A DNA stretch of 64,000 bases from CAYNWT01 sp964450955 (GTDB lineage: Bacteria; Planctomycetota; Planctomycetia; Planctomycetales; Planctomycetaceae): NCBI GenBank assembly GCA_964450955.1, contig CAYVFI010000024.1, positions 50,864 through 114,863 of the forward strand. The letters run 5' to 3'. The notes under the pieces are model-generated. The model was not told where the DNA came from. It saw only the letters and a program-made list of their open reading frames with translations, and ran no database searches. Shown here in pieces: positions 50,533 through 60,528 of this stretch. Numbering within the stretch: the first letter of the stretch is position 1; every line of letters begins with the position of its first letter. Made by a program: the position numbers and the translations under genes.

Positions 50533-50961
50533 TCAATCGGCAACGCGATTTATGATGAAGCCAAACGATGCCGCTTCGGCCACGAACTGGTCGAGTTGCC
50601 GGTCAGTCGGGCGTTTTCTGAACGGCAGCTTGCGAGATCCGTTGTCGGTCTTGACGGAAAGATAAAGTCCCTTCCGCGAGGCTCCGTATGCTGCGGTCAC
50701 TCCAACCATCAAGAAGCCGATCATCGCCCATTCAACCGGATGCATGACCCACAGTTGTCCGTTGAGCAGGTTTCGAAATGGGAAGAGGCCGAGGTAAATG
50801 AAGATGAGGCTCATGCCCAGCTGTCGGATAGGTCGTTCTGCCAGCGTTCCAAATTCCAAAGAAACCTCGCGCAGTGTTTCCCGCGGCACGCTGCAGCGAA
50901 CTCGGCGGCCATCAAGTTCGGCCATGCCTTCTTCTGTGACACGCACGTTGTGCAGATCCAC
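50533..50961 (-). CDS. Hypothetical membrane protein
   Basis: 142 residues. Two hydrophobic segments (about 47-66 and 74-95) separate an N-terminal beta-like domain (VRVTEEGMAELDGRRVRCSV) from a basic C-terminus. The frame opens at GTG 50961; an upstream in-frame stop prevents extension, and AGGG ten bases before is a modest ribosome-binding site. It recalls small planctomycete membrane proteins with a PH-like region, but I cannot assign a family. Confidence 0.6.
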   Translation of the reverse strand: MDLHNVRVTEEGMAELDGRRVRCSVPRETLREVSLEFGTLAERPIRQLGMSLIFIYLGLFPFRNLLNGQLWVMHPVEWAMIGFLMVGVTAAYGASRKGLYLSVKTDNGSRKLPFRKRPTDRQLDQFVAEAASFGFIINRVAD

Positions 50962-51068
50962 GCGTTGAGTGCCCTGTCATTTAAGTCTGGGATCAACTGC
51001 GCGACTGGCCGTTGTGTTATCGGTGACAAGCAGTGGTTCGAACTCGAATTCTGCATACTGGGGCAACA

Positions 51069-52865
<1,797 letters not shown>

Positions 52866-53008
52866 AGGGATGTTTTAGCACGAAAGCGTCGCGGGGCCTA
52901 ACGGGCGATTTGCCGGGGTTTCCGGTGTTTCTGCGACTGACTGGGGCGAGTTCCTGCCGCATAGTAGAGTAGGCGATGTTTTTTCGTTTTCCATACCTGA
53001 GGGCCGCA

Positions 53009-54259
53009 ATGACTCACCGGAATTTACCAATGGCGAAAGCAATCGTGTGGGCGTTGTTTGTTTCTGCCTCATTGTGCGGGGCAGTAGTGGCTCAGAAGGG
53101 TGATGAGAAGAAATCTGTAGAGGCCGCGAAGTCTGCGGAGGAACAATTGGCGGCTGAGGTTCATGCGAAGAAAGTTGCCTCGGCAATCGCCCGCGGCAAG
53201 CTGTCGGCGAAGCTGGAACACATGCAGCCTGAACCAAAGTCAACGGGGCCGAGATGGAGTCCTAAGGGAACCAAGGTGGAGTTGAAGTCTGAACGCGAAG
53301 GGCTGGTCGGTCGGTTGGCGATCGGAAAAGTTGCAGATTTCGCGGTTCGATGGGAACTCAAGAAAGCCGGCGACGACGCAACGTTTTACATCGACCTAAA
53401 CCGCGACGGAAAACTGAGACCAGATGAGTCCACGACAATCAAGGCGACAGAACGCCGCGGTTCGTTTTGGTACAGCGGCCAACACCTTCTACAGATTCCC
53501 GGCAAGTCAAAGGCTGGGCGACCGTACCCAGTGAGCTTCTGGTATGTGACCTCAGCAGAACCGGACGACGACGAACCACCAGTCATGCGCTGGTCGCGCC
53601 GCGGTTGGACGGAAGGTTCGTTTCAGCTTGGTGATCGCAAGGCGTATGTTGTGATGACTGAGGGGCGGCAGGACGGAGAATACACGAAGACGGACTCCTG
53701 GGGGCTGGGGTTCGATCAGCAGTCTGCCTACCGAAACTCAACTGCGCCATTGTCCCGGCATTCGTGGTTGGACGGTGTCGCTTACAAGCCCCTGAAGTTT
53801 GACGGCGAAGGGATGTCGATTTTGTTTGAGGCATTTGATCCGGGGTTTACCGAGCAGGAAGAGAAAGAACGCAACGATCCTTTCGCCGCCGATCGCAGGT
53901 TGGCTCGAGCGAAGAAGCCGGTCAAGTTTGGCAAGGACCTGAAGGATGCACTGGCGGTTGCCAAACGCGAAGACAAGCTTGTGTTTGTCGATTTTGTGAC
54001 GACATGGTGTGGTCCGTGCAAAAGCATGGACCGATATGTCTACACGGCTAAGCCAGTTGTTGATCGCATGCAGAATGTCATTGCGGTTCAACTGGACGGT
54101 GACGAAGAGAAAGAAATCGTTGAGAAGTACGAGGTAGAAGGTTATCCGACGTTGTTGGTTCTGAATCCCGAGGGTGAGGTTCTCAAACGAACAATTGGGT
54201 ACACAAAATCTACCGCCGTCATTCAACTACTAAACGACGCAAAGAGAACTGGAAAGTAG
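53009..54259 (+). CDS. Secreted protein with C-terminal thioredoxin domain
   Basis: About 416 residues. GAGGG five bases upstream favours ATG 53009 over 52976. A signal peptide (MTHRNLPMAKAIVWALFVSA) is followed by a charged coiled region, a beta-rich domain of about 200 residues without a known match (with FYIDLNRDGKL, resembling a calcium loop), and a thioredoxin domain with WCGPCK (Cys334, Cys337). It is expected to act as a periplasmic disulfide reductase or isomerase. The last codons overlap one arm of a long inverted repeat. Confidence 0.83.
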   Translation: MTHRNLPMAKAIVWALFVSASLCGAVVAQKGDEKKSVEAAKSAEEQLAAEVHAKKVASAIARGKLSAKLEHMQPEPKSTGPRWSPKGTKVELKSEREGLVGRLAIGKVADFAVRWELKKAGDDATFYIDLNRDGKLRPDESTTIKATERRGSFWYSGQHLLQIPGKSKAGRPYPVSFWYVTSAEPDDDEPPVMRWSRRGWTEGSFQLGDRKAYVVMTEGRQDGEYTKTDSWGLGFDQQSAYRNSTAPLSRHSWLDGVAYKPLKFDGEGMSILFEAFDPGFTEQEEKERNDPFAADRRLARAKKPVKFGKDLKDALAVAKREDKLVFVDFVTTWCGPCKSMDRYVYTAKPVVDRMQNVIAVQLDGDEEKEIVEKYEVEGYPTLLVLNPEGEVLKRTIGYTKSTAVIQLLNDAKRTGK

Positions 54260-54334
54260 GCCGGATTGAGCAGCGAAGCGACAAAGCTGCGACAGTTGTG
54301 CTGCCGGAACTGCGCTTCGCTTGGTCGCGGCCTA
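54257..54334. repeat. Long imperfect inverted repeat over the thioredoxin stop codon
   Basis: TAGGCCG (54257-54263, starting with the stop codon) pairs with CGGCCTA (54328-54334). Inside it, AGCGAAGCG (54272-54280) pairs with CGCTTCGCT (54313-54321). The two stems are separated by a mismatched internal loop. It lies between convergent genes and may be a bidirectional terminator without a T-tract. Confidence 0.55.
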
Positions 54335-54393
54335 TGAACTTCGACCGACTGTGCAGTCAACCGGATCAGCGGGCAGCAACCTCGTCCATCACA

Positions 54394-54424
54394 CCTACCG
54401 GATACCGATGCAACGGAACGTTGC
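54394..54424 (-). repeat. Post-stop palindromic repeat, DinB copy
   Basis: On the minus strand GCAACGTTCCGTTGCATCG is followed by GTAT and CCGGTAGG. It lies just past the DinB stop, separated from it by a duplicated 14-base segment. Compared with the fur copy, it has one changed base in the 19-base core (TTCC for TCCC) and CGGTAGG for CGGTTGG in the tail. Confidence 0.7.
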
Positions 54425-54447
54425 CCTAGATGAGTTGCCCTAGATGA
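54420..54447. repeat. Exact 14-bp tandem duplication across the DinB stop codon
   Basis: GTTGCCCTAGATGA occurs twice in succession (54420-54433 and 54434-54447). Each copy contains CTA, the reverse complement of the TAG stop codon; the coding frame ends in the second. The first copy is the junction with the palindromic repeat. Confidence 0.9.
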
Positions 54448-54928
54448 CGATGGGTTTTTCGAGTGCGCGGCGGACGGGTACGAATTGGCCGACATGCATC
54501 ATTGGGTGCGAGGCAATAAGGATTCCCAGTGATCCCATTGTCGGGCACATTGATCGGAACGCTTCCGGCCCTTCGGCATCAAGTTCTTCTTCTGAACAGG
54601 CTGCGAGCGTGGCGATGGAGTTCTCTCGAGTCTGCTTGTACAGGCTGAGGTATTCTTCCAGCGAATAGAATTGGCTGGCATCGTCGTTGGCTGTGGTGTC
54701 CTTCGAATGCTTGTCGGCGAACCCTTCGGGCAGATCGATGGCGGAACCTTCTTTAAGCATGTTGATGAGGTTCGCTTCTGAACTGATGAGGTGCCCTAAC
54801 TGCCACGCAATGTGGTTGCATCCGGCGGGGCGCGTCATCAGTTCTGTGTCTGTCATGTCAGAGACGTAGCTGGTGAGGACCATGTCACTGATCGCGAAAG
54901 AGGCTTTGATTGCGTCGTGTGCGTTCAT
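54440..54928 (-). CDS. DinB-family (YfiT-like) putative metal-dependent protein
   Basis: 162 residues, the normal size of the DinB four-helix bundle. The likely metal ligands are His in CNHIAWQLGHL and the two His in SHPMMHVGQFVPVRR. The fold is shared by bacillithiol S-transferases, mycothiol-dependent enzymes and other detoxifying proteins, but the substrate is unknown. The gene ends in a 14-bp tandem duplication next to a palindromic repeat. Confidence 0.83.
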   Translation of the reverse strand: MNAHDAIKASFAISDMVLTSYVSDMTDTELMTRPAGCNHIAWQLGHLISSEANLINMLKEGSAIDLPEGFADKHSKDTTANDDASQFYSLEEYLSLYKQTRENSIATLAACSEEELDAEGPEAFRSMCPTMGSLGILIASHPMMHVGQFVPVRRALEKPIVI

Positions 54929-55151
54929 ATTTGCAGTTCTTCGTGTCTTGTTGGCTGGGGACGATCTCTAATCTATCCGCTGACGAGCTGGCAGTCACGC
55001 GATCGAGTGTGCGTCGTCCACTTCGTTTACGACCGCCGCGCGGGTACGTCGCTTAACACTCGGTTCATGGCGTCGCGGCCCGCGAGTTGGGTGTGAAGAA
55101 TTGGACCTACCGGTTTTGGTTGGTGGTGGGTAGGCTGATTGGGACATAGAT

Positions 55152-56543
55152 ATGGTTCAGTCCTTCGTTGCGATGAGGGGTCTCATGCGGCCAATGATTC
55201 TCAGCCTGACGTTTACTTTGTTTGTTGGCGAATGCCATGCGCAATTGCAGCAGCCGGTGTTTGGTTCCACCAGTATTGGAACGACGGTTTCCGGGCCGAG
55301 TTTCGGTGGGATTACGATTGACGCTGGCGGTGTCGTTTCGACACCTGAGGCGGTTCGGACGAACTCAAAGCTGAACAAACAACGGTTGCGGAAGAGTGCT
55401 GCGAAGAACCTGACTGCAGACATGTCGCGTGTCAGCGAGTTGCGAAAAGTTTCATTGGTGCGGCTGGAACGCGAACTGCAAAAGGCTTTGGATTCACGAA
55501 CGGAGCCAGAGATTGGACTTTGGTATCTGGCCGGGCTGACTCAGGTTGAGTACCTGTTTGCCGATGCGGAATCGGGCGACTTGATTATCGCTGGCCCGGC
55601 AGAAGGGTTCGCTTCAACGGCCAGCGGGGCGGTCGTGGGGATTGAGACAGGGCGGCCCACATTGATGTTGGACGATTTGCTGGTGATGTTGCGGCTCCGC
55701 ACAATGCAGCAGGCGTTGGGTTGTTCGTTCGATCCCGACAAAGCGCGGTTAGCGAAAGCTCAGGCCTGGTATCAGGCCAGTCCGGCAGTTTCGACTGCGC
55801 GCGCGGCGAAGAAGCAGTTCCAGCAGATGGCTGGTGTATTGGGGAACTATGACGTCCGTGTCTTTGGGTTGCCGCAGAGTAGCCATGCCACGTTTCGGAT
55901 GGTGGACGCCGACTATCAAATGAAGCGCATCAATTTGGGGTTAAGGCGAACCGGGATTCGCGGCTTTCGCAGTCAGCTGGACATGATGCGTCCCAACGAC
56001 AACAGCATGCGGCGGTATTGGTTTGCTGCGCGCTACGATCAGATTGAACGTTCGGCTGACGGTCAGGTGTACCGGCTGTCGGGACCGCGGCTGCAGTTGT
56101 TGTCTCAGGAAGAACTGACCGACGCGGAAGGCAATCGTTCCAAGGCCGCGTTCACGGAGGTCAGTACTGAGGCCTACACGAAGCAATTCAACAAGCACAT
56201 CCGAAAGCTGTGTCAGCGCGTGCCGGCGTTTGCGGCGGTTCAGAACCTGTTTGACATGGCGATTGTGGTGGCGATTATTCAAAAGAACGGCCTGTTGGAA
56301 TCCATTGATTGGAAGCCCACGTTACTGCTGGATAAGGAAATGCTACCGACCATGGAATTCACGGCGCCGACGGAAGTTCCAGCGCAAGTGAATACTCGAA
56401 TGGCGGGGCGCAGCGCGGTGATGTTTCAGATCGGGGGCGGTGTGACTCTTGTTCCAACCGATGTTGTCGCGCGGCCGGGACGATTGGCGGGGGATACGAT
56501 TCCAGAGCTCAACCCCGGGGCGGATTCGTGGTGGTGGGACTGA
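55152..56543 (+). CDS. DUF1598-domain secreted protein
   Basis: 463 residues with a signal peptide (cleaved near CHAQ). The segment ITIDAGGVVSTPE and the following helix-rich domain with VEYLFADAESGDLIIAGPAE and a long LDDLLVMLRL region are characteristic of DUF1598, a family found almost only in planctomycetes. Several in-frame ATG codons (55152, 55173, 55185, 55194) precede the hydrophobic core; the first is kept. The function is unknown. Its stop lies 11 bases from the stop of the convergent MBL gene. Confidence 0.8.
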   Translation: MVQSFVAMRGLMRPMILSLTFTLFVGECHAQLQQPVFGSTSIGTTVSGPSFGGITIDAGGVVSTPEAVRTNSKLNKQRLRKSAAKNLTADMSRVSELRKVSLVRLERELQKALDSRTEPEIGLWYLAGLTQVEYLFADAESGDLIIAGPAEGFASTASGAVVGIETGRPTLMLDDLLVMLRLRTMQQALGCSFDPDKARLAKAQAWYQASPAVSTARAAKKQFQQMAGVLGNYDVRVFGLPQSSHATFRMVDADYQMKRINLGLRRTGIRGFRSQLDMMRPNDNSMRRYWFAARYDQIERSADGQVYRLSGPRLQLLSQEELTDAEGNRSKAAFTEVSTEAYTKQFNKHIRKLCQRVPAFAAVQNLFDMAIVVAIIQKNGLLESIDWKPTLLLDKEMLPTMEFTAPTEVPAQVNTRMAGRSAVMFQIGGGVTLVPTDVVARPGRLAGDTIPELNPGADSWWWD

Positions 56544-56554
56544 GATACGGAAAG

Positions 56555-57550
56555 TCAGAGTTCCCACGTATCGCAGAACGAAGTGTTGGGGAACTCTGCC
56601 TGACAGTCAGCCAGTATCTCAGCCCATTCGTCGCGGGAGTATCGCTCGGACAGGTGAAAGAGAACCAGTTGTTCGATATTGGCATCCGCCGCCATGCGGC
56701 CCACTAGCTTTGTGGTTGTATGGTGATTCCTGACAGCCAGTTCGAGATCCTCGTGTCGGTACTGCGATTCACATATGACTGTTTCGCATCCCTGCAACCA
56801 CTCACCAAGCCGGGCGTGAGTTGTCTGGTCCAGCAGAAAGTCGGTCAGGTACGCAATGGAACCGCCGGCTGTTTCGGTAAGCAGCGACGCGCGTAGTTCC
56901 TGAACTGCCCATGTCTGGCCGCCGACTTCGATGGAACCTTCTGTTTGGTTCTTGAGTTCTCGAATCCACGGGCCCGGTGTGAGGTTTAGTTCGGCGATCT
57001 TGTTGGTATCGATATTCGTTTTCGGCTTTTCATCGACACGATAGCCAAGCGACGGGCCGTTGTGCTGGAGCTGAATCACTCGGACTTCGTAGTCAGGTTC
57101 GTTGATGATTACACCGGTGTGCTGTTTAGGATCTTCCGGGTAGTGTGTTCGAAACGCTTCGCTTGATTCGAAACGACCGGTCGCGATCGAGTCCTCAGTG
57201 ACATCGTGTACCTGCCAGGAAGCTGTGAGTCCGTCGGTGAGGTTCCACCAGAAACCCTGGAATCGGTGGTGCATCGTGTTAGCCGTTTGCACCGGTCCGT
57301 AGATTTCGTTTGGCTTTGTGTCTCTACCAAACGTGCAGCGAAAGAATGAGTCGAAGCCGCCGACATGGTCCATATGCAGGTGCGAAAACAACAGCTTGTC
57401 GATGGCCTGAACCTCACTAATCGCAAGCTGCGAAAGGCAACCTTCGCCACAGTCAAACAGTAGGCGGTTGACCGACTGTCCGGAATCGACCTTTACCAGC
57501 AGCGCGTTGTCGCGCCCGGGTTGGCCGAGAATCTGGTGAGTAATGGTCAT
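56555..57550 (-). CDS. RNase Z-like metallo-beta-lactamase fold hydrolase
   Basis: 331 residues from ATG 57550. HLHMDH (57-62) is the zinc-binding motif of the MBL fold; LFDCGEGCLSQL and a long insertion resembling the RNase Z flexible arm region follow, with a downstream VICESQYRHEDLELA motif and a final LFHLSERY segment (SERY matches the RNase Z signature). It may process the 3' ends of tRNA precursors, but several core positions differ from classical RnZ, so another phosphodiesterase role is possible. Confidence 0.82.
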   Translation of the reverse strand: MTITHQILGQPGRDNALLVKVDSGQSVNRLLFDCGEGCLSQLAISEVQAIDKLLFSHLHMDHVGGFDSFFRCTFGRDTKPNEIYGPVQTANTMHHRFQGFWWNLTDGLTASWQVHDVTEDSIATGRFESSEAFRTHYPEDPKQHTGVIINEPDYEVRVIQLQHNGPSLGYRVDEKPKTNIDTNKIAELNLTPGPWIRELKNQTEGSIEVGGQTWAVQELRASLLTETAGGSIAYLTDFLLDQTTHARLGEWLQGCETVICESQYRHEDLELAVRNHHTTTKLVGRMAADANIEQLVLFHLSERYSRDEWAEILADCQAEFPNTSFCDTWEL

Positions 57551-57661
57551 CAAGCCGCCTTCGAAAGAATCGCGTCGGAGAGTACCCGGAAGGTGACACT
57601 GTGCGTGGCGTCTGGTTCGGTGTTTGCCGTTTCCTGATGCAGCTTCGGGCGACGGGCATGC

Positions 57662-58738
57662 CTAACTGACAGTGCGAACCACGTTTCCAGCGTTGTCTTT
57701 GATTTCGGTTGGGACGATGCGAAATGTCACGCCGTCGAGGCCGGGTAGGGTGACGTCTGAGGCAACCGGTTTGAGACGCTTGCTGAGTTCTGTGGCCTGG
57801 TCGCTAGTGATTGTGAGGCTGACGCCGTTTTGTTCGCCAAGGATGATTTCGAAACATGGCGATTGGCCCGGTTCAAACTGTAGTAGCTTCTTTGTCGTGT
57901 AGCCGAACACGGTGAAGTCGCGTTCGAAGGGTATGCGGCCGGGGAGAATCATGGATAGCGTTTCGATTGACAGAGCATCAATCACGATTGTGATTTGGTC
58001 ACCGTCCTGGGTGTAGTCGACGACTTCCGTGTAGGTGACGCCGGTACTGGAACCGTCCTTCTCGCGGCCTTCGGTGACGGCGTGAGAGAAGTCGGGTTCG
58101 TTCAGCAGGGACGGCCTATCAAGCGTAGTGACGAACTTTGGGCAGTGCCGTTGGACGAGTTCGAAAAACTCATCACCGTTCCATGACATCTTGGCGGCGA
58201 GTTCGTCCGATGTCAGTCCGACTATCTGTATGAAATTAACTTGGCCGTGGGGTGTGGCAATGGTGCCAAGGTCGCCGTCGATGACAAAGCCGACCGCGGT
58301 TAATTGGGTTTCGACCTCCAATGCGATCTTGCTGTTGAGATCCATGTGGTCGCCCGGGCTGAACACATTGCGCGATTGGAAGATGTATCGAGCGAGATTG
58401 TTGAGCAGACTGAGAACCCACTTTGGCGGATCGTATTCATCGGCAGCTCGTGCCAGTCGAAATGTGAGTTCCAGACCGAAGCCGCTGTATTCGGTGTCTT
58501 CACTTTCCTTGTCGTAGAGTTCGCTTAAGCCGTACGTGACGAAGTGCCAATGTGGAACCGGCGATTCACCCTTGTAGACAGAGATCCCATCCAACGGGTC
58601 CGGTCCGCCCAACGCCCAGCTGACAACGGTTCCGTAGTGATGCGGTTTCTTATCGCCGTATACAGATTCGGCGGCGCTATCGATCGCCTGCCATCCGATG
58701 GTGACGGCGTTGTCGTCGTGAGCACGGTCGCTTGTCAT
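57662..58738 (-). CDS. Suppressor-of-fused (SUFU) domain protein
   Basis: 358 residues from ATG 58738, which has GGAAGAG upstream; upstream in-frame starts lead through a basic stretch that looks untranslated. The SUFU domain is clear at about 30-180: PDPLDGISVYKGESPVPHWH, then FVTYGLSELYDKESEDTEYS and GFGLELTFRL. A C-terminal beta domain (about 240-340) follows. In bacteria SUFU domains are often immunity or antitoxin-associated proteins that neutralise polymorphic toxins; no toxin is encoded next to it here. It stands alone in the minus direction. Confidence 0.8.
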   Translation of the reverse strand: MTSDRAHDDNAVTIGWQAIDSAAESVYGDKKPHHYGTVVSWALGGPDPLDGISVYKGESPVPHWHFVTYGLSELYDKESEDTEYSGFGLELTFRLARAADEYDPPKWVLSLLNNLARYIFQSRNVFSPGDHMDLNSKIALEVETQLTAVGFVIDGDLGTIATPHGQVNFIQIVGLTSDELAAKMSWNGDEFFELVQRHCPKFVTTLDRPSLLNEPDFSHAVTEGREKDGSSTGVTYTEVVDYTQDGDQITIVIDALSIETLSMILPGRIPFERDFTVFGYTTKKLLQFEPGQSPCFEIILGEQNGVSLTITSDQATELSKRLKPVASDVTLPGLDGVTFRIVPTEIKDNAGNVVRTVS

Positions 58739-58964
58739 GATCTCTTCCGTAGTTGCGCAAGCCATGAGGCTCAGTTTTTTCGAATCGCGATTATGTCTGA
58801 AGCGAAACGAAAACAGAATCGAAGAAGACGGCCAACAATTCGACCGAGTGTGCGGTACGATGGGACGAGACATACTGGCTCGGTTTTGATTCACTTTGCA
58901 GCAGTAGAGGCTCCGAGCACAAACGCTCGGATTTATCGATGGTTGCCAGAGGAATCGCATCGCG

Positions 58965-59342
58965 ATGGATTACATTTGGGGCATAGTGGCTTTCACGGTC
59001 TTCTACCTCTGCGCCGCCTTCGTCGTCCTGAAGCTGGCAGGATTGACGCCCCTGCTCAAGGAGGTCCGATGGGTGCGGCTACTGTCGCTATCCCTGCTGG
59101 TCGTACTGTGTGTTGATGCTGTGATCGCAATCCTGTGGTACTGCTTCATATACCCGCCGTGGCCGGAAGAAGGCTACTGGCCGGATGGCTGGTACCGGAG
59201 AGCTTGCTTGATGGTGTGCATCGTATGGATGGAGGTGTTGATGTTTTTACCGGTGGTTGCCTGGTTCTTCGCGGATGCGATTTCCATTTCCCCACGCACG
59301 ACAGCGGCTGCGGAGGCTGAGTCAACGATCGACGCTGGGTGA
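58965..59342 (+). CDS. Hypothetical small membrane protein
   Basis: 125 residues with three hydrophobic segments (about 5-24, 38-58 and 80-103). The loop between the second and third is rich in tryptophan and proline (YPPWPEEGYWPDGWYRR). I do not recognise a family. It overlaps nothing and converges on the lipoprotein gene, 22 bases away. The start is ATG 58965; no strong ribosome-binding site is seen. Confidence 0.5.
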   Translation: MDYIWGIVAFTVFYLCAAFVVLKLAGLTPLLKEVRWVRLLSLSLLVVLCVDAVIAILWYCFIYPPWPEEGYWPDGWYRRACLMVCIVWMEVLMFLPVVAWFFADAISISPRTTAAAEAESTIDAG

Positions 59343-59364
59343 CTTGAATCGTTTGTGTTCGCCG

Positions 59365-60249
59365 TCAGTGAGGCTTGAGCACCGTTGAACGGTGGACGAT
59401 GCCGGTCGATGGGTCAATCAGATACCCTCGCGCGGGGCCGGGATGGGACTGGATAAGAAACAGCCAGCCATCCAGCCACACCAGTTGCGTTGGGCCGTAT
59501 CCCAGAGCAGTCTTGATTGGTTCTGAAAGTTCTCTAGTCGCCAGTCGTGCGCCTTTCATGTTGAACTGGTAGAGAGTCTTGATGGGTTCGCTGCCGGTGT
59601 TGAGATTCACGCCAAACAGACGGTCTTGTTTTGGTGCGTGCACGAACGCGGAAACGCCGAGGCCGGGGCGGCTTAGGATTTCCCACGCTTGCTTGTCGGG
59701 GTAGTAGGCGTAAAGGCAACCGCCTCCCGCAAAGGTCGACGCCAGCAGGCGTTCGTTCTTTACGTCATAGGCAATTGCAGACAGCCAGCTCATTTCTTCC
59801 AGAGCCGGGTCTTGTTCAATGCGAACCGGTTTTTCGTTTGGAGTGATTGTGTAAACATCGTGGTGCCCGCGGCCGAACAGACGATTCCGTTCGGTGTCGT
59901 AGGCGAGCTTGGAAATGCTCCCGGACAGCGGGCTAAGCGTTGACGCAACTGGTCCGTCGATGGTGAAGTCACCAATGGATGTCGGACCATCGCTGAAATA
60001 GATGGCCTTGAACCGGAGACTCTTCAGATTCGACGGCAGCTTCGGTGTCGTGCGATTGTTAAACTCCAGACGCGTGATGGACTTCTTGAGCGAATCAATT
60101 TCTGCTTCCAGTTGGTCAAGGCGAGCCACAACATCAGTGGAATCTACTTTGGGTGTCGGGGTGGTCGAATCGGGTTGTTGAACTGGTTCCAACGCCGAGT
60201 TGCATCCGCAGATGACGGCTAGAGCGCCGAGGCATATGAGGCTTCGCAT
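59365..60249 (-). CDS. Lipoprotein with coiled-coil segment and propeller-like domain
   Basis: 294 residues. The signal peptide ends in a lipobox, ALAVICGC, with the lipid-attachment Cys16. A short leucine-heptad coiled coil (VVARLDQLEAEIDSLKKSIT) follows. The remainder has repeated beta segments (KLAYDTERNRLFGRG, AIAYDVKNERLLAST, FVHAPKQDRLFGVN), each like one blade of an SMP-30/NHL-type propeller. It is probably anchored to a membrane facing the periplasm. The function is unknown. Confidence 0.72.
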   Translation of the reverse strand: MRSLICLGALAVICGCNSALEPVQQPDSTTPTPKVDSTDVVARLDQLEAEIDSLKKSITRLEFNNRTTPKLPSNLKSLRFKAIYFSDGPTSIGDFTIDGPVASTLSPLSGSISKLAYDTERNRLFGRGHHDVYTITPNEKPVRIEQDPALEEMSWLSAIAYDVKNERLLASTFAGGGCLYAYYPDKQAWEILSRPGLGVSAFVHAPKQDRLFGVNLNTGSEPIKTLYQFNMKGARLATRELSEPIKTALGYGPTQLVWLDGWLFLIQSHPGPARGYLIDPSTGIVHRSTVLKPH

Positions 60250-60528
60250 GTTGTGTGCTCCTTGGCCTGACTTCGTGCTATGTCTTGCCGATTCTTGGTT
60301 CCTCCAGTTTCGACGTGTGAGTTGGCTTGTTGTTCCGTCCAGGTTGAGATTTTGTAGGCGGAGGTTGGTAGCAAGGGGCGTGTGACTTTGCGGGTTGCGT
60401 TGAGGCTGCTGAGTTTCGGTTCGATCCGATCAGCGAATAGGCCGGTCTTTTTCAGGTGAGAGGTAGGCTAATGTTGGCGAGCCAGTAGAATGCTGCTGCG
60501 ACCGGCCTGTGATTGATGGATCGCTTGA

